DNA from: Corella eumyota
Taxonomy: Eukaryota > Chordata > Ascidiacea > Phlebobranchia > Corellidae
Length of the DNA: 64,000 bases
Reading direction: 5' to 3'
NCBI GenBank assembly: GCA_963082875.1
Contig: OY720100.1
Location: forward strand, 4,836,001 to 4,900,000
In this document: piece by piece, positions 46,155-57,560 of the stretch
How positions within the stretch are numbered: the first letter of the stretch is position 1
Layout: the number at the start of each line of letters is the position of its first letter
Position numbers and translations under genes: made by a program
Notes under the pieces: generated by a model
What the model saw: only the letters and a program-made list of their open reading frames with translations
Told to the model about the DNA's origin: nothing
Database searches by the model: none

Positions 46155-48510
46155 TAAAACTGATAAATTTGCAAAAAGGAAGTTGACTTGATACATGATA
46201 TTTAAATCGGTTCTGACGTTTATCGATAGCGGAAATACCATCGTTATTTCGAGTTGATAAAATAGTTTTTAAATGTTTATTCCATTTAAAAACATTTTAT
46301 TGATTTTTTTTTCGGAAACAGTACTTACCACAGTTTGTTACTTGCAAATAGCATAGTTTAAGGCAGTAATAACTCAAATGGCTGGGAATTTTAGTAACTG
46401 CTCTTACGGTTCGGTCATTTGCGACCAAATAACTAAGGCGAAATCTTTTACTCTTGAGGTATGTTTCTTTGGATATGTTTGCGAAGACAACGTATTGAAA
46501 ACTTGTAACACAACTATTATAAGTGAATGTAGCCAATGCAGGTAAACAATCTAAAATGTTTTAAGTTAACGATAATTAATTTCTAATTCCTTATAAAACT
46601 AACATTTATATATAATTAAGAGCTTGGTTAGTAGAAATATATCTTGTTCTTTTGATTGTTACTGGAATATTTATGAATGCTTTGGTGCTTGCTACTGTTT
46701 TTATGGTAGAACGTAACTTGAGAAGGCCATTCGACTATGTTAAAGTATCTTTGGCTATAGCAGATCTGTTTTGGGGTAAGTATTACAATGTGTCTTTATA
46801 GCACTTTATTTAACAAAACATTAAGACATTTAACAAAACATTAAAACACTTTAATCTAAAATACAGTTTAAATATTTAGGTTTTTGTATTATTTAGACAT
46901 CAATATTAACTTACATACTTTAGGTGTTTTTATATTTGGATTTATGTTACCAAACGGTATACTGCTTCTCAAATCCACTCCAGCTGAAGTTGTTGCCTAT
47001 TACACTGCATCTAAAAACTCGCTTACAGTAACTCTGGGCTATATTATAGTTATGATCTGCGAAATAGCATCTTCACATCATATTGCTTTTTTTGCCGTAC
47101 AGAGATACACTGCTATTCAATTCATGTATTGGTACAGGGCCAACGGAAAGTTATTTACTATAGTAGGACTAATTGGCGTGTGGGTCTTATGCCTAGTGTA
47201 CATTTTTCTTTTAGGTAAAAATAAAAAAGTTATGATTTCTTTTAAAGCAAAGGTAATGTCTTTAACTGCTTTGAAGCATATTGGAAAATGTGCTTTGCCT
47301 TTTGGAGTATTTTAATAACGCTTGAAACTAATGATCGAGTAACAAAATAACTGCAACAATTAGTAGGTTTAAAAAAAGTTACCTTTATTAAAATAAGTTA
47401 TTTATTTTACCTTTTATTTGAAGTTGTAAAAATTGACACATTTATTTTTAACAGCATTTTGGACACCCGTCGGAGTAAAAAGAGAAGTAACATACGTAAC
47501 TTGGTCTTTTGTGTACATTGTTGCAACAGATGCTTTTACAATATATATATTTCTGACACTTTTCTACCCTGTTCCGTTTGCAGTGATGGTAATCCATCAA
47601 CAATTATTTGAATATCTCTAATTAACGGCAACTAATATATATTGCACTTGTGTATATGTACGTGCTTTTATGTTTTTAGACCGTGATGACAATACTAACC
47701 GGTATAAGAATAAGAAAAAAAATGAAAGCTTTTAAAGGAAGTAACCAGGAAGAACGATTGCAAAAACAAAAATCCACTTTTATTACTTTGGCTTTTCTTG
47801 AATTTGCAATTTTAATAGCAATGGGTATTTTTTTAAATTGAAATTTATTGTAACTTGTACATTAACTAATTTTTGTAATAAATAATGTTTGGACAGTTCC
47901 AATTCTTGCTACGAGTGTTTTGTTGATTACTGACAAAGCTTGTTATAGCTCTTCAATTGCAATAAATTCAATTTTTGTTTTTGGATCATGCAACAGGTAA
48001 CTATCAGCTTTACAATTGGTCTAAAAAGTATTCGAGTAAAACAATATATTGTTCATCTTGTTTAAATTCATAGCTGTTTTTTTACACAATTTAAGTACTT
48101 GCAAATACAATATTTTGGGGTGAGATTTAAAAAAAATTTTTGTTTTTATAACCCCTGTATTACACTTCGTTTAGTTTTATTGACCCAATCATCTATAGTT
48201 GTAGAGACGAAGATTTTAGAAAAAATTGTCGAAAATTGTACGAAAAGTATCTGAAAAAACACAATACATTTTAAAATTATTTAAGTAAATTTTTAAATAT
48301 TTATCATATAAACAAAAACATATGTGTTTTTATATTGCAATTTACTTGATATATATAATATATCAAATTTAATATTATAAATTTTAAATATTTTATATGC
48401 TAATTAAAGCACAGAATGTTACTTTATTCAAACGTACATTAGTTTTTATAAAAACATCTTATTTATACTAAATTTATTTTATGTTAACTCTGGCTGTTTG
48501 CATGGCTTGA
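46155..48510 (+). repeat. tandem duplication unit, right copy (contains R3)
   Basis: Near-identical copy of 43577-45975, covering the 5' flank, all introns and about 230 bp past the stop codon. Similarity falls off abruptly after the shared ATGTTAACTCTGG near 48481. Confidence 0.8.
46378..48274 (+). CDS. receptor R3: rhodopsin-class-like seven-helix receptor, twin of R2
   Basis: Exons: 46378-46541, 46621-46775, 46924-47214, 47455-47588, 47680-47824, 47897-47996, 48175-48274; 362 codons. It matches R2 almost residue for residue, including the N-terminus and the QRYTAIQF and IDPIIYSCRDEDF motifs. Exon 2 is nine bases shorter, removing three residues from helix 1 (LIVTGIFMNA against LIVIGVIGIFMNA); this is in frame but could affect the helix. 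Exon 6 has gathered more replacements than the others (ATSVLLITDKACY against AMNVMLILDKACY). All splice sites are intact, so it is probably functional. Ligand unknown. Confidence 0.83.
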
Positions 48511-49767
48511 CAAAAATTATTATAATGTGTAAACTCAAATGTTGAAAAAGGGCGGAAATTTGTAATTTGTTATTTTAATTAAACTTTTGCTGCAGCATAA
48601 ACGAAAATCATTAATAACAACCTGAAACTGTTAACCAATTATTGCGATATGTATTTACTTAAATTAATTTTTTTTTTTATTTCTTGGTCAACTAAAAAAC
48701 ATTGTTTTTACATTGTAAACGATATTTAACTAACTAACTTTCTATCACAATTTTATAGTTTGCAATTTACATCAACCGTGGTTTTAAGCCAATTAATTTA
48801 GGCTATAGACCATAGAGATACTAATATACACACCTACTACTCTATATACACAATATACACACCTACTCTAGTGTATATATTAGTATATGTTACGTCGTCC
48901 TTGCAGTAAGTGCGGCTTTGATACACTCAGACGAGTAGCAGAAATATTCAATTACCAACACCAGACTTAGTTATAGTTATTAACTCGTTTAGACATCAAT
49001 CACACCAGTTTAACTTTCTTTGAACTTATTATTGTTAGCCCTTCACATGACGCAACAATAGGATAACACAATTCTTATAACGAAAAACGGTGCACACAGA
49101 CCGATGAAAAATACGGTTTCTAAAACAAAGAAACCTATATAAACTACTTATAGTGCAAAATACCCTATACAATTATCTTAAGATAACAGTAAACATTAAA
49201 AAACACTCAAATTAATAGTAATAAAAACATCATAAAACACGTGCTTACCAAACTATTTTAAGACAAAGCCCAGTTGAACAATATATCGGTATGGTAAAAT
49301 CTCGTTGGCTTGGTAATTCAGTTTATCATTTATACTTAATTTATACAAAGTACATAAAAAGAAACATAAGATTAGACTAGATTAAAACAAATAAAACTAA
49401 CACGCTAAATTTAGATTTTATCTCTGACAATACTTGGCTAAATAAAGAACATAAAAGCGGTCAAGCGTAAAAGTATACGACGATAAATTCACACTGGTTG
49501 AATATTTTACAGTATATCTATGCTATAGACACCATTGTAATCAAGAAAATTAATAAATTACACCGGTTAATGTCACTCTATGGTATTAAACTACAAAGCA
49601 CTGCAGTCATTTAAACATTTTTAACATAAGCTTTATAAATCGTTAGAAAATAGACCAAACAAAGTTTAGAAAAACAAGTTTCAGAAATTGTTTAGAAAAG
49701 TGTTGCGCTGTGAGAAAGATACACTTAATGTTTTTTACCTTACTAGGTTAAAACTACAGTGTAAAAT
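48511..49767. other. intergenic region between R3 and R4
   Basis: Contains a possible decayed last receptor exon near 49650-49705. The segment 48806-49586 has a weak inverted match at its ends (CCATAGAG / CTCTATGG), too short to call an element. Nothing else was recognised. Confidence 0.45.
49650..49705 (+). pseudogene. possible relic of a receptor last exon
   Basis: The stretch AGAAATTGTTTAGAAAAGTG is close to the last-exon ends of R1 (AAGTTGTTTAGAAGAGTG) and R4 (AAACTGTATAGAAAAGTG). It has no exon 1-6 partners before it. It would mark a lost receptor between R3 and R4. The match is short. Confidence 0.35.
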
Positions 49768-52278
49768 ATGTCATCTTATGATTATTTTTTTAACTATGAT
49801 GAGTGCCCTTATGATTTGGTAATATGCGAAAAGGCCAACTGGTGTATGGGTTCTATTATAGAGTGGGGGTGGTGCTACTTTGGTTTTATTTGTGAAAGCG
49901 ATGTTTTTGACAAGTGTTCTAATTTAACCAAAGGTGGGCACCAAATCGTTAATGCGTTAAACGTTAAATAACGAAGTTAATTTTTTTGTTAAAATTTAAC
50001 TTTTAAGTTATTTTTAAAAATCGTTATCGGACCTGTTAACTTTCGTTAAATTGTGCTTCCGTTAAATTAAGCCCGTTAACTCAATATTTTACAAGTAAAT
50101 CCATGGTAATATAAGGAATATATATGTTTAAAATCGCCGTTTATTGGATTTAATCGTCGCAATTTTTAAACGATGTAAGTAATTACTATCCGGCCACTGT
50201 TATTTGGGCATTAGGCCTATGCCAGGTTTAAAAACTTCTTCTAAACCATTTTCGCCTAGTTAAAACATCGATTAAAAAAAAACTATTTTTTAAAAATCTT
50301 TTTTATAAAAAAGGTAATTTCTTTGTTTGTTTTAATTAAATTTTAACGTTAACGTTTAACGATAACTTCCGTTACACTTGGTTTAATTTACCGAAAAAAC
50401 GTTAGCGAAGTTACTGTATTGTGTAACGAATAACCATTTAACGAAGTTGCTTTTTCGTTTAACTGTGCCCACCTATGAATTTAACTATATCTGAATGTAG
50501 TTCTTGCAGGTAAAATTTCATTACATATACTTTATACATATATAACGCATTGGTTAAATTAAACAATAAAATTGAAAACGGTGTAGTAAACTAAACCAAA
50601 TAAATTTAAAAATCAAATATTCCGCAGTTTTAATTTTAGCATTCTTTTATGGTCTGGTTGGAATTGTTGTTTTTTTACTCAATGCTTTAGTTATTGCTTC
50701 GGTTTTAATTGTAGAAAGACGTCAAAGAACGACCTTCGATTATATGAAGATATCTCTTGCTATTGCTGACTGTTTTTGGAGTAATTTAATATTTTTTATA
50801 CATGTTTTCTATAACTTTGTTTATTAACAATAATGCCTGTAATTTATATAAACAAATAAATGGGTAAGAACATAATTACATGATTATTTATAACGATTTA
50901 GCTTTATAAATTCTACTTACTTATCTTTCTTTTAAAGTAATAAATGTTTTTTTAGCTTTTGCAATTATCGAGTTCCTTGTAAATATGTCCATGACGCTAA
51001 ACTCATCACCCAGAGACCTTGTTGCTTTTTCTATAATGTCAAATCTTACATTGAAAGCTAAATTTGGTTTTGCCATAGCACTCTCTTGTCAAATTGTATC
51101 CACGTACCACATTGTGTTCTTTTCCATTTAGAGATTTATAGCTGTTGTTTTTTCGAATTGGTTTGGAAAGTGGGGAAAATTGTTCACAATCTTAGGTTTA
51201 ATATTTGTGTGGATGGTCAGCACAACCTTTGTTTTGCTAGAAGGTGATTCGAAATAATTTATAGTGTATAATATTTTAAGCTTTTTTCAAGCTAAAATAT
51301 ATTTTTGTTTAAAACAATTTAATTTGTGACTGGTTTTGTTTTTATTAAATGATTAAGTCAATTTTTTTTGTTTAACAGTTTTTTGGTGGCCTAAAGGAGT
51401 TATTCCCTCAATGATTTATTCCCCTCAAGCATTTACATTTACTTTCACAACATCTCTACTACATAGTCCCATTTACCACAATGGTAAAATTTACCTACAC
51501 TTAACTTAAACAATAAAGAGAGTTGCCGTTCAAATTTTTGATTTATTTTTTAGACTTTAATGACCGTTTCGACTGGAATACATATTAAAAGAAAAATGGG
51601 TAACGTTTCGAGCAGAAGTCGGAAACGCATCCGTATGCAAAAAAACATTTTTATAACCTTGGCTCTTATGGAGGTTGCTTTATGTGTGGCCATTGGTAAT
51701 TTATATTTATGCATAATCTGAATATTAGATAATTTTATCAAAAGGTAAATTAACATAACTTAACTATTTATGTTAAAGAGTTGTAATGTCAAAATATCAT
51801 CTTATTATTAACATTGCAAAATTGTGTTTGAGGCTGAAGTTTTGTAAATTTATTGGCATATCTGTATACTTAAACTAAACGACTGCTTGAAGATGCGTTG
51901 TTGTTGAAGCGTTTACTTGAAATCCATGCATGAAAATAATTTTCTAATTTAGCTCCGCTGATGGGTTTAAATCTGGCGCTTTCTTTTTCAAGCAGTTCAA
52001 ACTGCCATGACACCTTATTGGCATTTGTAGTCTGTATGACTATTGCTGCAACTAACAGGTAAGGTTGCAAATGAATGCATTTAAAAGTTATTATACACAT
52101 CAAAGTAATATTTTATATTTACGTAAAATTGTATAGCATTATGGATCCACTTGTCTATACCATTAAAGACAACGAGTTTAAAAAAAATTGTAAGAAACTG
52201 TATAGAAAAGTGTTCGGTAAATCAAGACCTCATCTACATTCTTCATCGTTTGGAAAAACAGAAGTAACACAACTCTAA
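49768..52278 (+). pseudogene. receptor R4, pseudogene split by a hAT-type element
   Basis: All seven receptor exons can be aligned: 49768-49928 plus 50486-50509 (exon 1), about 50628-50780, 50956-51243, 51379-51483, 51554-51695, 51953-52058, 52137-52278. The N-terminus MSSYDYFFNYDECPYDLVIC and the C-terminus MDPLVYTIKDNEFKKNCKK are family-typical and closest to R5, which shares the 106-nt exon 6. It is broken: a 549-bp transposon splits exon 1, exon 2 is 11 nt short at its 5' side, exon 3 has an in-frame TAG where R5 has CAA (SIQRF position), and exon 4 is 29 nt shorter than the family's 134. Exons 5-7 look undamaged, so decay is recent. Confidence 0.85.
49929..50477. mobile_element. hAT-type miniature element inside R4 exon 1
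   Basis: 549 bp with terminal inverted repeats CAAAGGTGGGCAC (left) and GTGCCCACCTATG (right). It is flanked by a perfect 8-bp target duplication AATTTAAC (49921-49928 and 50478-50485). Eight-base duplications and CA-starting ends are typical of hAT transposons. The interior is non-coding and full of GTTAA(C) and AACGAAGTTA words in both orientations. It must have moved with a transposase supplied elsewhere. Removing it together with one duplication leaves exon 1 at 185 nt, in phase with the other receptors. Confidence 0.85.
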
Positions 52279-52775
52279 AATTGTTAAAAACAAAACATCC
52301 TTTTTAAATTGCCATAAAAATGGTGTTAGCTTATGTTTAAAACTACATATACAACTTGATGTCGTTTTATTTACATTTAAAGTATTGTGTCCAATTGTAA
52401 ACATTTTAATGTGTTTAAAATGTGTTTATTTCTTAAAAAATAAAAAATAAAATGTATTAAACCTTGTTCAAACATTTACTATTTTGTTTAAACGGTGACA
52501 TTGTTAAAATAAAATAACAATTTATATAACTGGTAATCACCGTTTTTATTAATTGTTTTCGTTAGCTACCGTCAACAGGAACTTTTTATTATTTAAATAT
52601 TGTGAACAAAAGTCAAGCAGCTAATAAATCATTTTAAAAACAGGCCGCAACAATTTGTTAGGCCACTTAATTAATAACAATCAAAAAAAAAAAATTACAG
52701 ATAAAAGAATATATTTTTTTTTTAATTTAAAATGTTGCAGGCTACGTTTTTATCCAGCTTTTTTTAATGTAAAAT
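52279..52775. other. intergenic region R4-R5
   Basis: AT-rich flank with the R4 3' end (AATAAA near 52445) and the R5 upstream region. No further gene or repeat is seen. Confidence 0.5.
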
Positions 52776-55064
52776 ATGTCGTATGATTTTTATTATGATG
52801 TCGATAATTGCCCATATAGCGTGCCAACATGTGAATTAATAAACTGGGATATATACAAAATTAATGAAGGAATGTGTTTTTTTGGATTTATTTGTGAAAC
52901 CGACGTTTTTGAAAAGTGTCATCCAAACGCAACGATAACCGAATGTAGTTCTTGCAGGTAAACATATACAACTCTTAAAATTTATAGTAATGTATACACG
53001 ACTATGTCAATATAATAAAGTTAAAGCTGATATAAAGTTATGTAATTTAGTTATGTTTTCTAATATATATGTTTTAATTACATCTTATAGATCTACTGAT
53101 ATTATAGTTTTATCTATTTTTTATGGTTTGGTTGGAGTCGTTGGTTTTTTACTCAATGTTTTGGTTATTGCTTCAGTTTTAGTTGTGGAAAGAGACCAAC
53201 GAACGACCTTTGATTATGTAAAAATCTCCCTTGCCATTGCTGATTGTTTTTGGGGTAATTTAATTTAGAAAGCTTAAAACTTTTTAGACAATAATAAATA
53301 GACAATAGTTAAAAATTTTACAACATAGTGTTTTGTGCTTACAAAAAACATTGCTTTGTTTTAAGTGCATTAAGTACAAAAACAATCTATAAATAGGTTG
53401 TGCTAATATATAAAATTGACTTTAAATTTTTTTTTGTTTAGGTATTTCAATATTTGCCTTTTACTTACCTAACATGGTCACGACGCTCCTCTATTCACCA
53501 CGAGAACTTTTGGCCTACGCTATAATGATAAAAAACTCATTTAAAGCAAAACTAGGATTTCTTATAAACGTGTCATGCCAAATTGTTTCCACTTATCATG
53601 TCGTGTTCTTTTCCATTCAAAGATTCACGGCCATTGTTTTTTCAAACTGGTTTGCAAAATGGGGGAAGCGGTTTACAATTTTGGGCTTAACTTTGGTCTG
53701 GATAATAAGTTTGGCATACGCTGTTATTGAAGGTGATTTTGTATATTTTAAATTAAAACTTGGACATCCAAAGAGCTTACATCTAAGAATTCAAAAAACT
53801 TAATATGCTTACAACCCTAATCTAAGGCCTCAACTCAAACCCACCAAAATTTAAATAAGTCATGGCATGTTTATTTTTTTGTATATCACCATATGGCAGT
53901 TGTGATATGTTTTGGGTTATCCGTAGACGCCGCGCTAAAAGCGAATAGTGTGGTATTGGTGCGACTCGAACTCAAAACATTTCTGCTCGTAGTTCGGTGC
54001 AATAAAGTCTAAGCCACACTACCAGACTTAAGCCGAGGCATGTTGCTTTCTCTTTAGTTGATTAGAGTTTTTTTAAATTTGGACTGTCTGCTGCTTTAAT
54101 TGACTGTTTACTTATTAGCTTAATGTAAGACAAACGAGTTTATATTGTAAATACACACATTTTAAATAGTTCTTTGGTCGCCGAGTGAAGTTTACAAAGG
54201 TGTTTTCTATTCGACATACTCATTTGCCTATTTTACCTATGGAACTCAGTCTGGCTTTTGGTTGTGGATTACACTTTACTACCTCGCTCCTTTTACAACG
54301 ATGGTAAATAATATTAAAATGCACATAACTTCTGAAATACATTTATATGATAGTTAAAGTTTTGTAACAAAACCTTTCACAAACAAAACCTTTTTTAGAC
54401 TATTATGACCGCTGCGACTGGAATAAATATAAAAAAAAGTATGGAAACTGTGAATAGCAGCAGTAAACAACGTATCCGTAAACAAAGATCAATTTTTATT
54501 ACGCTGGCTTTCATGGAATTTGCCTTATTCGTCGCAATTGGTAACTTTTGCCAATATACAAAACCAAAAATTCTACGGCAAAAGCAGTTAAATAAAAATA
54601 AAAAAAATATTATATTGACTAATTTTTACTTGTATTCTATTCTAAGTAATAAACTCCTACTTACTAAACCTTAAAAAAATAATTAATTTATAAAAAAAAT
54701 CAGTATAAAAATATTAACTGAAATATACAAAAAAAAAGTTTTTGTTTTAAGCACCCTTGCTCGCTCTGAACCTTGTAATGTTTTATATGACTAATTCTAA
54801 CTGCTTTATGTCTACGCTGGCAATTGTAATTTGCAACAACTTTGCAGCTCTTAATAGGTAAACCTAGATAACCATTTGTACTTAAAAAAGATATACATTT
54901 TTTAATGTAAATCACTTTTTTTTAGCATAGTGGATCCGTTAATCTACACTATCAAGGATGAAAGTTTTAAAAAAAATTGTGTAAAGATCTGGAAGAAATT
55001 ATTATGTAAACAAAATGTATATTTAAAGTATTTTCCTGGTAGAACTAGTGTTACCAATCTTTAA
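52776..55064 (+). CDS. receptor R5: rhodopsin-class-like seven-helix receptor
   Basis: Exons: 52776-52957, 53091-53254, 53442-53732, 54170-54303, 54399-54540, 54752-54857, 54926-55064; 385 codons. The seven-Cys N-terminus shows DNCPYSVPTCEL, MCFFGFICETDVFEKC and TECSSCR. Helix 1 FLLNVLVIASVLVVE, helix 2 SLAIADCFWG, helix 3 end FFSIQRFTAIVF, helix 4 GLTLVWIIS, helix 5 LYYLAPFTTM, intracellular loop 3 with SSSKQRIRKQRS, helix 7 VDPLIYTIKDESF, C-tail ending GRTSVTNL. The stop codon overlaps AATAAA. Intron 3 holds a second type of tRNA-like SINE. It is closest to broken R4. Relics of this gene's last exon lie before R7 and near the right edge of the window. Confidence 0.85.
53905..54030 (-). repeat. 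tRNA-like SINE in R5 intron 3
   Basis: Read on the minus strand, TAGTGTGGCTTAGACTTTAT (A-box-like) is followed by TTTGAGTTCGAGTCGCACC (B-box). The segment is GC-rich against its surroundings. It is a different family from the SINEs in the ALDH introns but similar in layout to 34435-34535. Confidence 0.5.
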
Positions 55065-55540
55065 TAAAGTTAAACAAAAAATGTATTTAATGTTATTTGT
55101 AATAAATGCCAGTGTTTGTGACATTGACTTTCTTGTAGGAATTGGTATAAACTTTGATAAAACTTAGAGTAATATAATCATAAAGACCTTGACAAAATAA
55201 ATTTTTAATCCACCTGCAATACAAAAAATGCTATTGTCAAAAAATTAAAATGTGCATGTTCTGTTGGTAGTAAATATATAAATAATTGTAAACGAAACAA
55301 TTTTTTAAAAAGAGGTTTTTAAAAAATAAATATTTGAAGAAAGATACAAAAATTCAACTTACCAATTGTTATTAAAAATATACGTTATATATTGATTTTT
55401 AATATAACTAATGTAATAGTTGTTTATCCATTACTATTAATCAAAATAATACTTATGTAACTGCTTATTAGATAGATTACAACAGATTAAATATAATACA
55501 CTTTATTGTTGGTTAAGAGTATCGTTTTAAAAGTAAAACA
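55065..55540. other. intergenic region R5-R6
   Basis: Parts of it (for example AATGCCAGTGTTTGTGA near 55106 and GTTTATCCATTACTATTAATC near 55422) recur before R7 and at the right edge, showing that this spacer belonged to the duplicated unit. No gene is seen. Confidence 0.55.
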
Positions 55541-57560
55541 ATGGCATATAATTATAAGGAATATTATTACAATTTCTTCGACTGTCCCTTCAGTGATAAA
55601 GTATGCGAAATAATAACAGGACTTGATTATGAATCTCAAAATGAAGAAATGTGCTTATTTGGTTACATTTGCACTAACGATGTACTTTCCAGATGTGACT
55701 ATAATGTAACAGTAACTGAATGTTCGCAGTGTCGGTAAGAAATAAACAGAAATAAAAAGATAAAAATAAAAAAAATTTAAAATGTGATAAAATTTAAATT
55801 TACTAAAAAAAAATTTAGGCAAATTTACAGTTAAAATGTATTGATCATGACATTTTAACAGATCTTCTAGCGTTATAGTAATAGGATTCTTTCTTGGTCT
55901 GGTTGGATTTTTTGGATTGTTTTTCAATGCTTTAGTTATGGCTACGGTTTTTAACGTTAAAAGTAATCGAAGAACAGCATTCGACTACGTGAGAATTTCC
56001 TTAGCTATTGCTGATTGTTTTTGGGGTAACTTTTTCAACATAAATTTAAAAAAAAACAGTGTCAGGCACCATAGTTATCTTATAAAATAATTTACTTATT
56101 TACATTCAAATTTAATTTAGTTTAAAAATGTGCACAAACTTACCGAATTAACGAATAAATACAGCTTGGCTGAACAGCAATTTTTGAAAGATCAGGACTT
56201 TGTTGAAATAGTATATTAACTAGAAAAAAGTATGTTATTTACCCAATTTAGGTATTTACATATTTGGATTTTTGATACCAATTGTTGCAATGACTTTGCA
56301 CTCGTCTCCGAGAGATATATTGGCATATGTAATTATGTCCAGGAATTCCATTCCGGTAATACTGGGCTATGCGATAAGCAATATGTGCAAATTAGCTTCA
56401 GTGTATCATGTTTCATTCTTTGCCATCCAGAGGTTTTTGGCAATCGTTGCCCAGAATTGGTTTCTTAAGTGGGGAAAACTGTTTACAATTTTAGGATTAA
56501 CTTTTGTTTGGATTTTAAACACAGTGATTGTTCTAGTTCAAGGTAACTGAATATTCTTTTAAATAATAGTTTTACGAGTTGATTTTTACAAATTAAGTTG
56601 TTAGGCTTGTTTGACAACAATAAATAATAAGTTATTTATTAATAATAAACGAGCTGCCTTGCTATTTTTTTGGTTTACTTTTTTAAAACTAAAATAAATT
56701 TGAACAGTTTTTTGGTTGCCTGCCGACGTACCCAAAGATTTTCGATATATTCCTTCGAGTTTTTCTTACAACGGCACCGTGAATAAATTCGCATTTTATC
56801 TTTGGGTTACATTGTACTACATTATTCCTTTTGCAACAACGGTAAAATTACTTTTAAATTTCTTTAATTACATAATTCACAACATAACGTGAGTTAAAAT
56901 ATTTTATTTAAGACTGTCGTGACTATTGCTACTGGAATAATAATAAAAAGAAAATTGGGAAATGTTTCAAGCAGCAGTAACGAACGAACACGCAGACAAC
57001 GACAAATTTTTATAACCTTGGCCTTAATGGAAGTGGCTTTAGTTTTGGCCATAGGTAATTCTTTAAGACTAAAATAAGCTAAAAATTTTAATATAAACAA
57101 ACAGATCATAAAAAATGTTTTTCCTTTTTAATTTACATATAAAAGTAAGTCAAAAAAAATTTAAAAAAAAAGTGTTAAAAAGATATTTTGTTTAACATCT
57201 TTTTGTTTTTAGCTCCTTTGATAACAGTTAGCATATTAATCAATAGAAAGGAAAGTTGTTATCTACAAACACTTTTGGTAGTAATATTTCTTATTTTAGC
57301 CGCTTGCAACAGGTAGGTTATGCTTTAACAAATACAATATGCTTTAACAAATACAATTTAATTTATAAATTTAGTTTCAAAAAGTTTAAATTGAAATTTA
57401 AAAATTGATATTTAGCATTATGGATCCACTTATTTATATGATTAAAGATGACAAATTTAAGAAAAATTGTGCACAAATATATAGAAAACTATTTCGAAAA
57501 ACAAAACCTAGCTATTCTTCATCATCCACTTTAAGCAAAACTCAAGTTACTAACATTTAG
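55541..57560 (+). CDS. receptor R6: rhodopsin-class-like seven-helix receptor
   Basis: Exons: 55541-55734, 55862-56025, 56252-56542, 56708-56841, 56913-57054, 57213-57312, 57416-57560; 389 codons. The longer N-terminus starts MAYNYKEYYYNFFDCPFSDK, with MCLFGYICTNDVLSRC and TECSQCR. Helix 1 LFFNALVMATVF, helix 2 SLAIADCFWG, helix 3 end FFAIQRFLAIVA, helix 4 LTFVWILNTV, helix 5 LYYIIPFATT, loop 3 SSSNERTRRQRQ, helix 7 MDPLIYMIKDDKF, Ser-rich tail ending TQVTNI. Exon 1 donates CG rather than AG to the split Arg codon, as R7 does. It has the same exon lengths as R7 throughout. Ligand unknown. Confidence 0.85.

Noticed and set aside
48806-49586. Possible inverted-repeat element between R3 and R4
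   Set aside because: Only about eight bases (CCATAGAG / CTCTATGG) match at the ends and no clear target duplication is seen; not distinguishable from chance.
56232-56468. Alternative frame inside R6 exon 3 (and the equivalent at 59583-59819 in R7)
   Set aside because: It exists only because the two exons are recent duplicates; the receptor frame fits the helix pattern in every copy.
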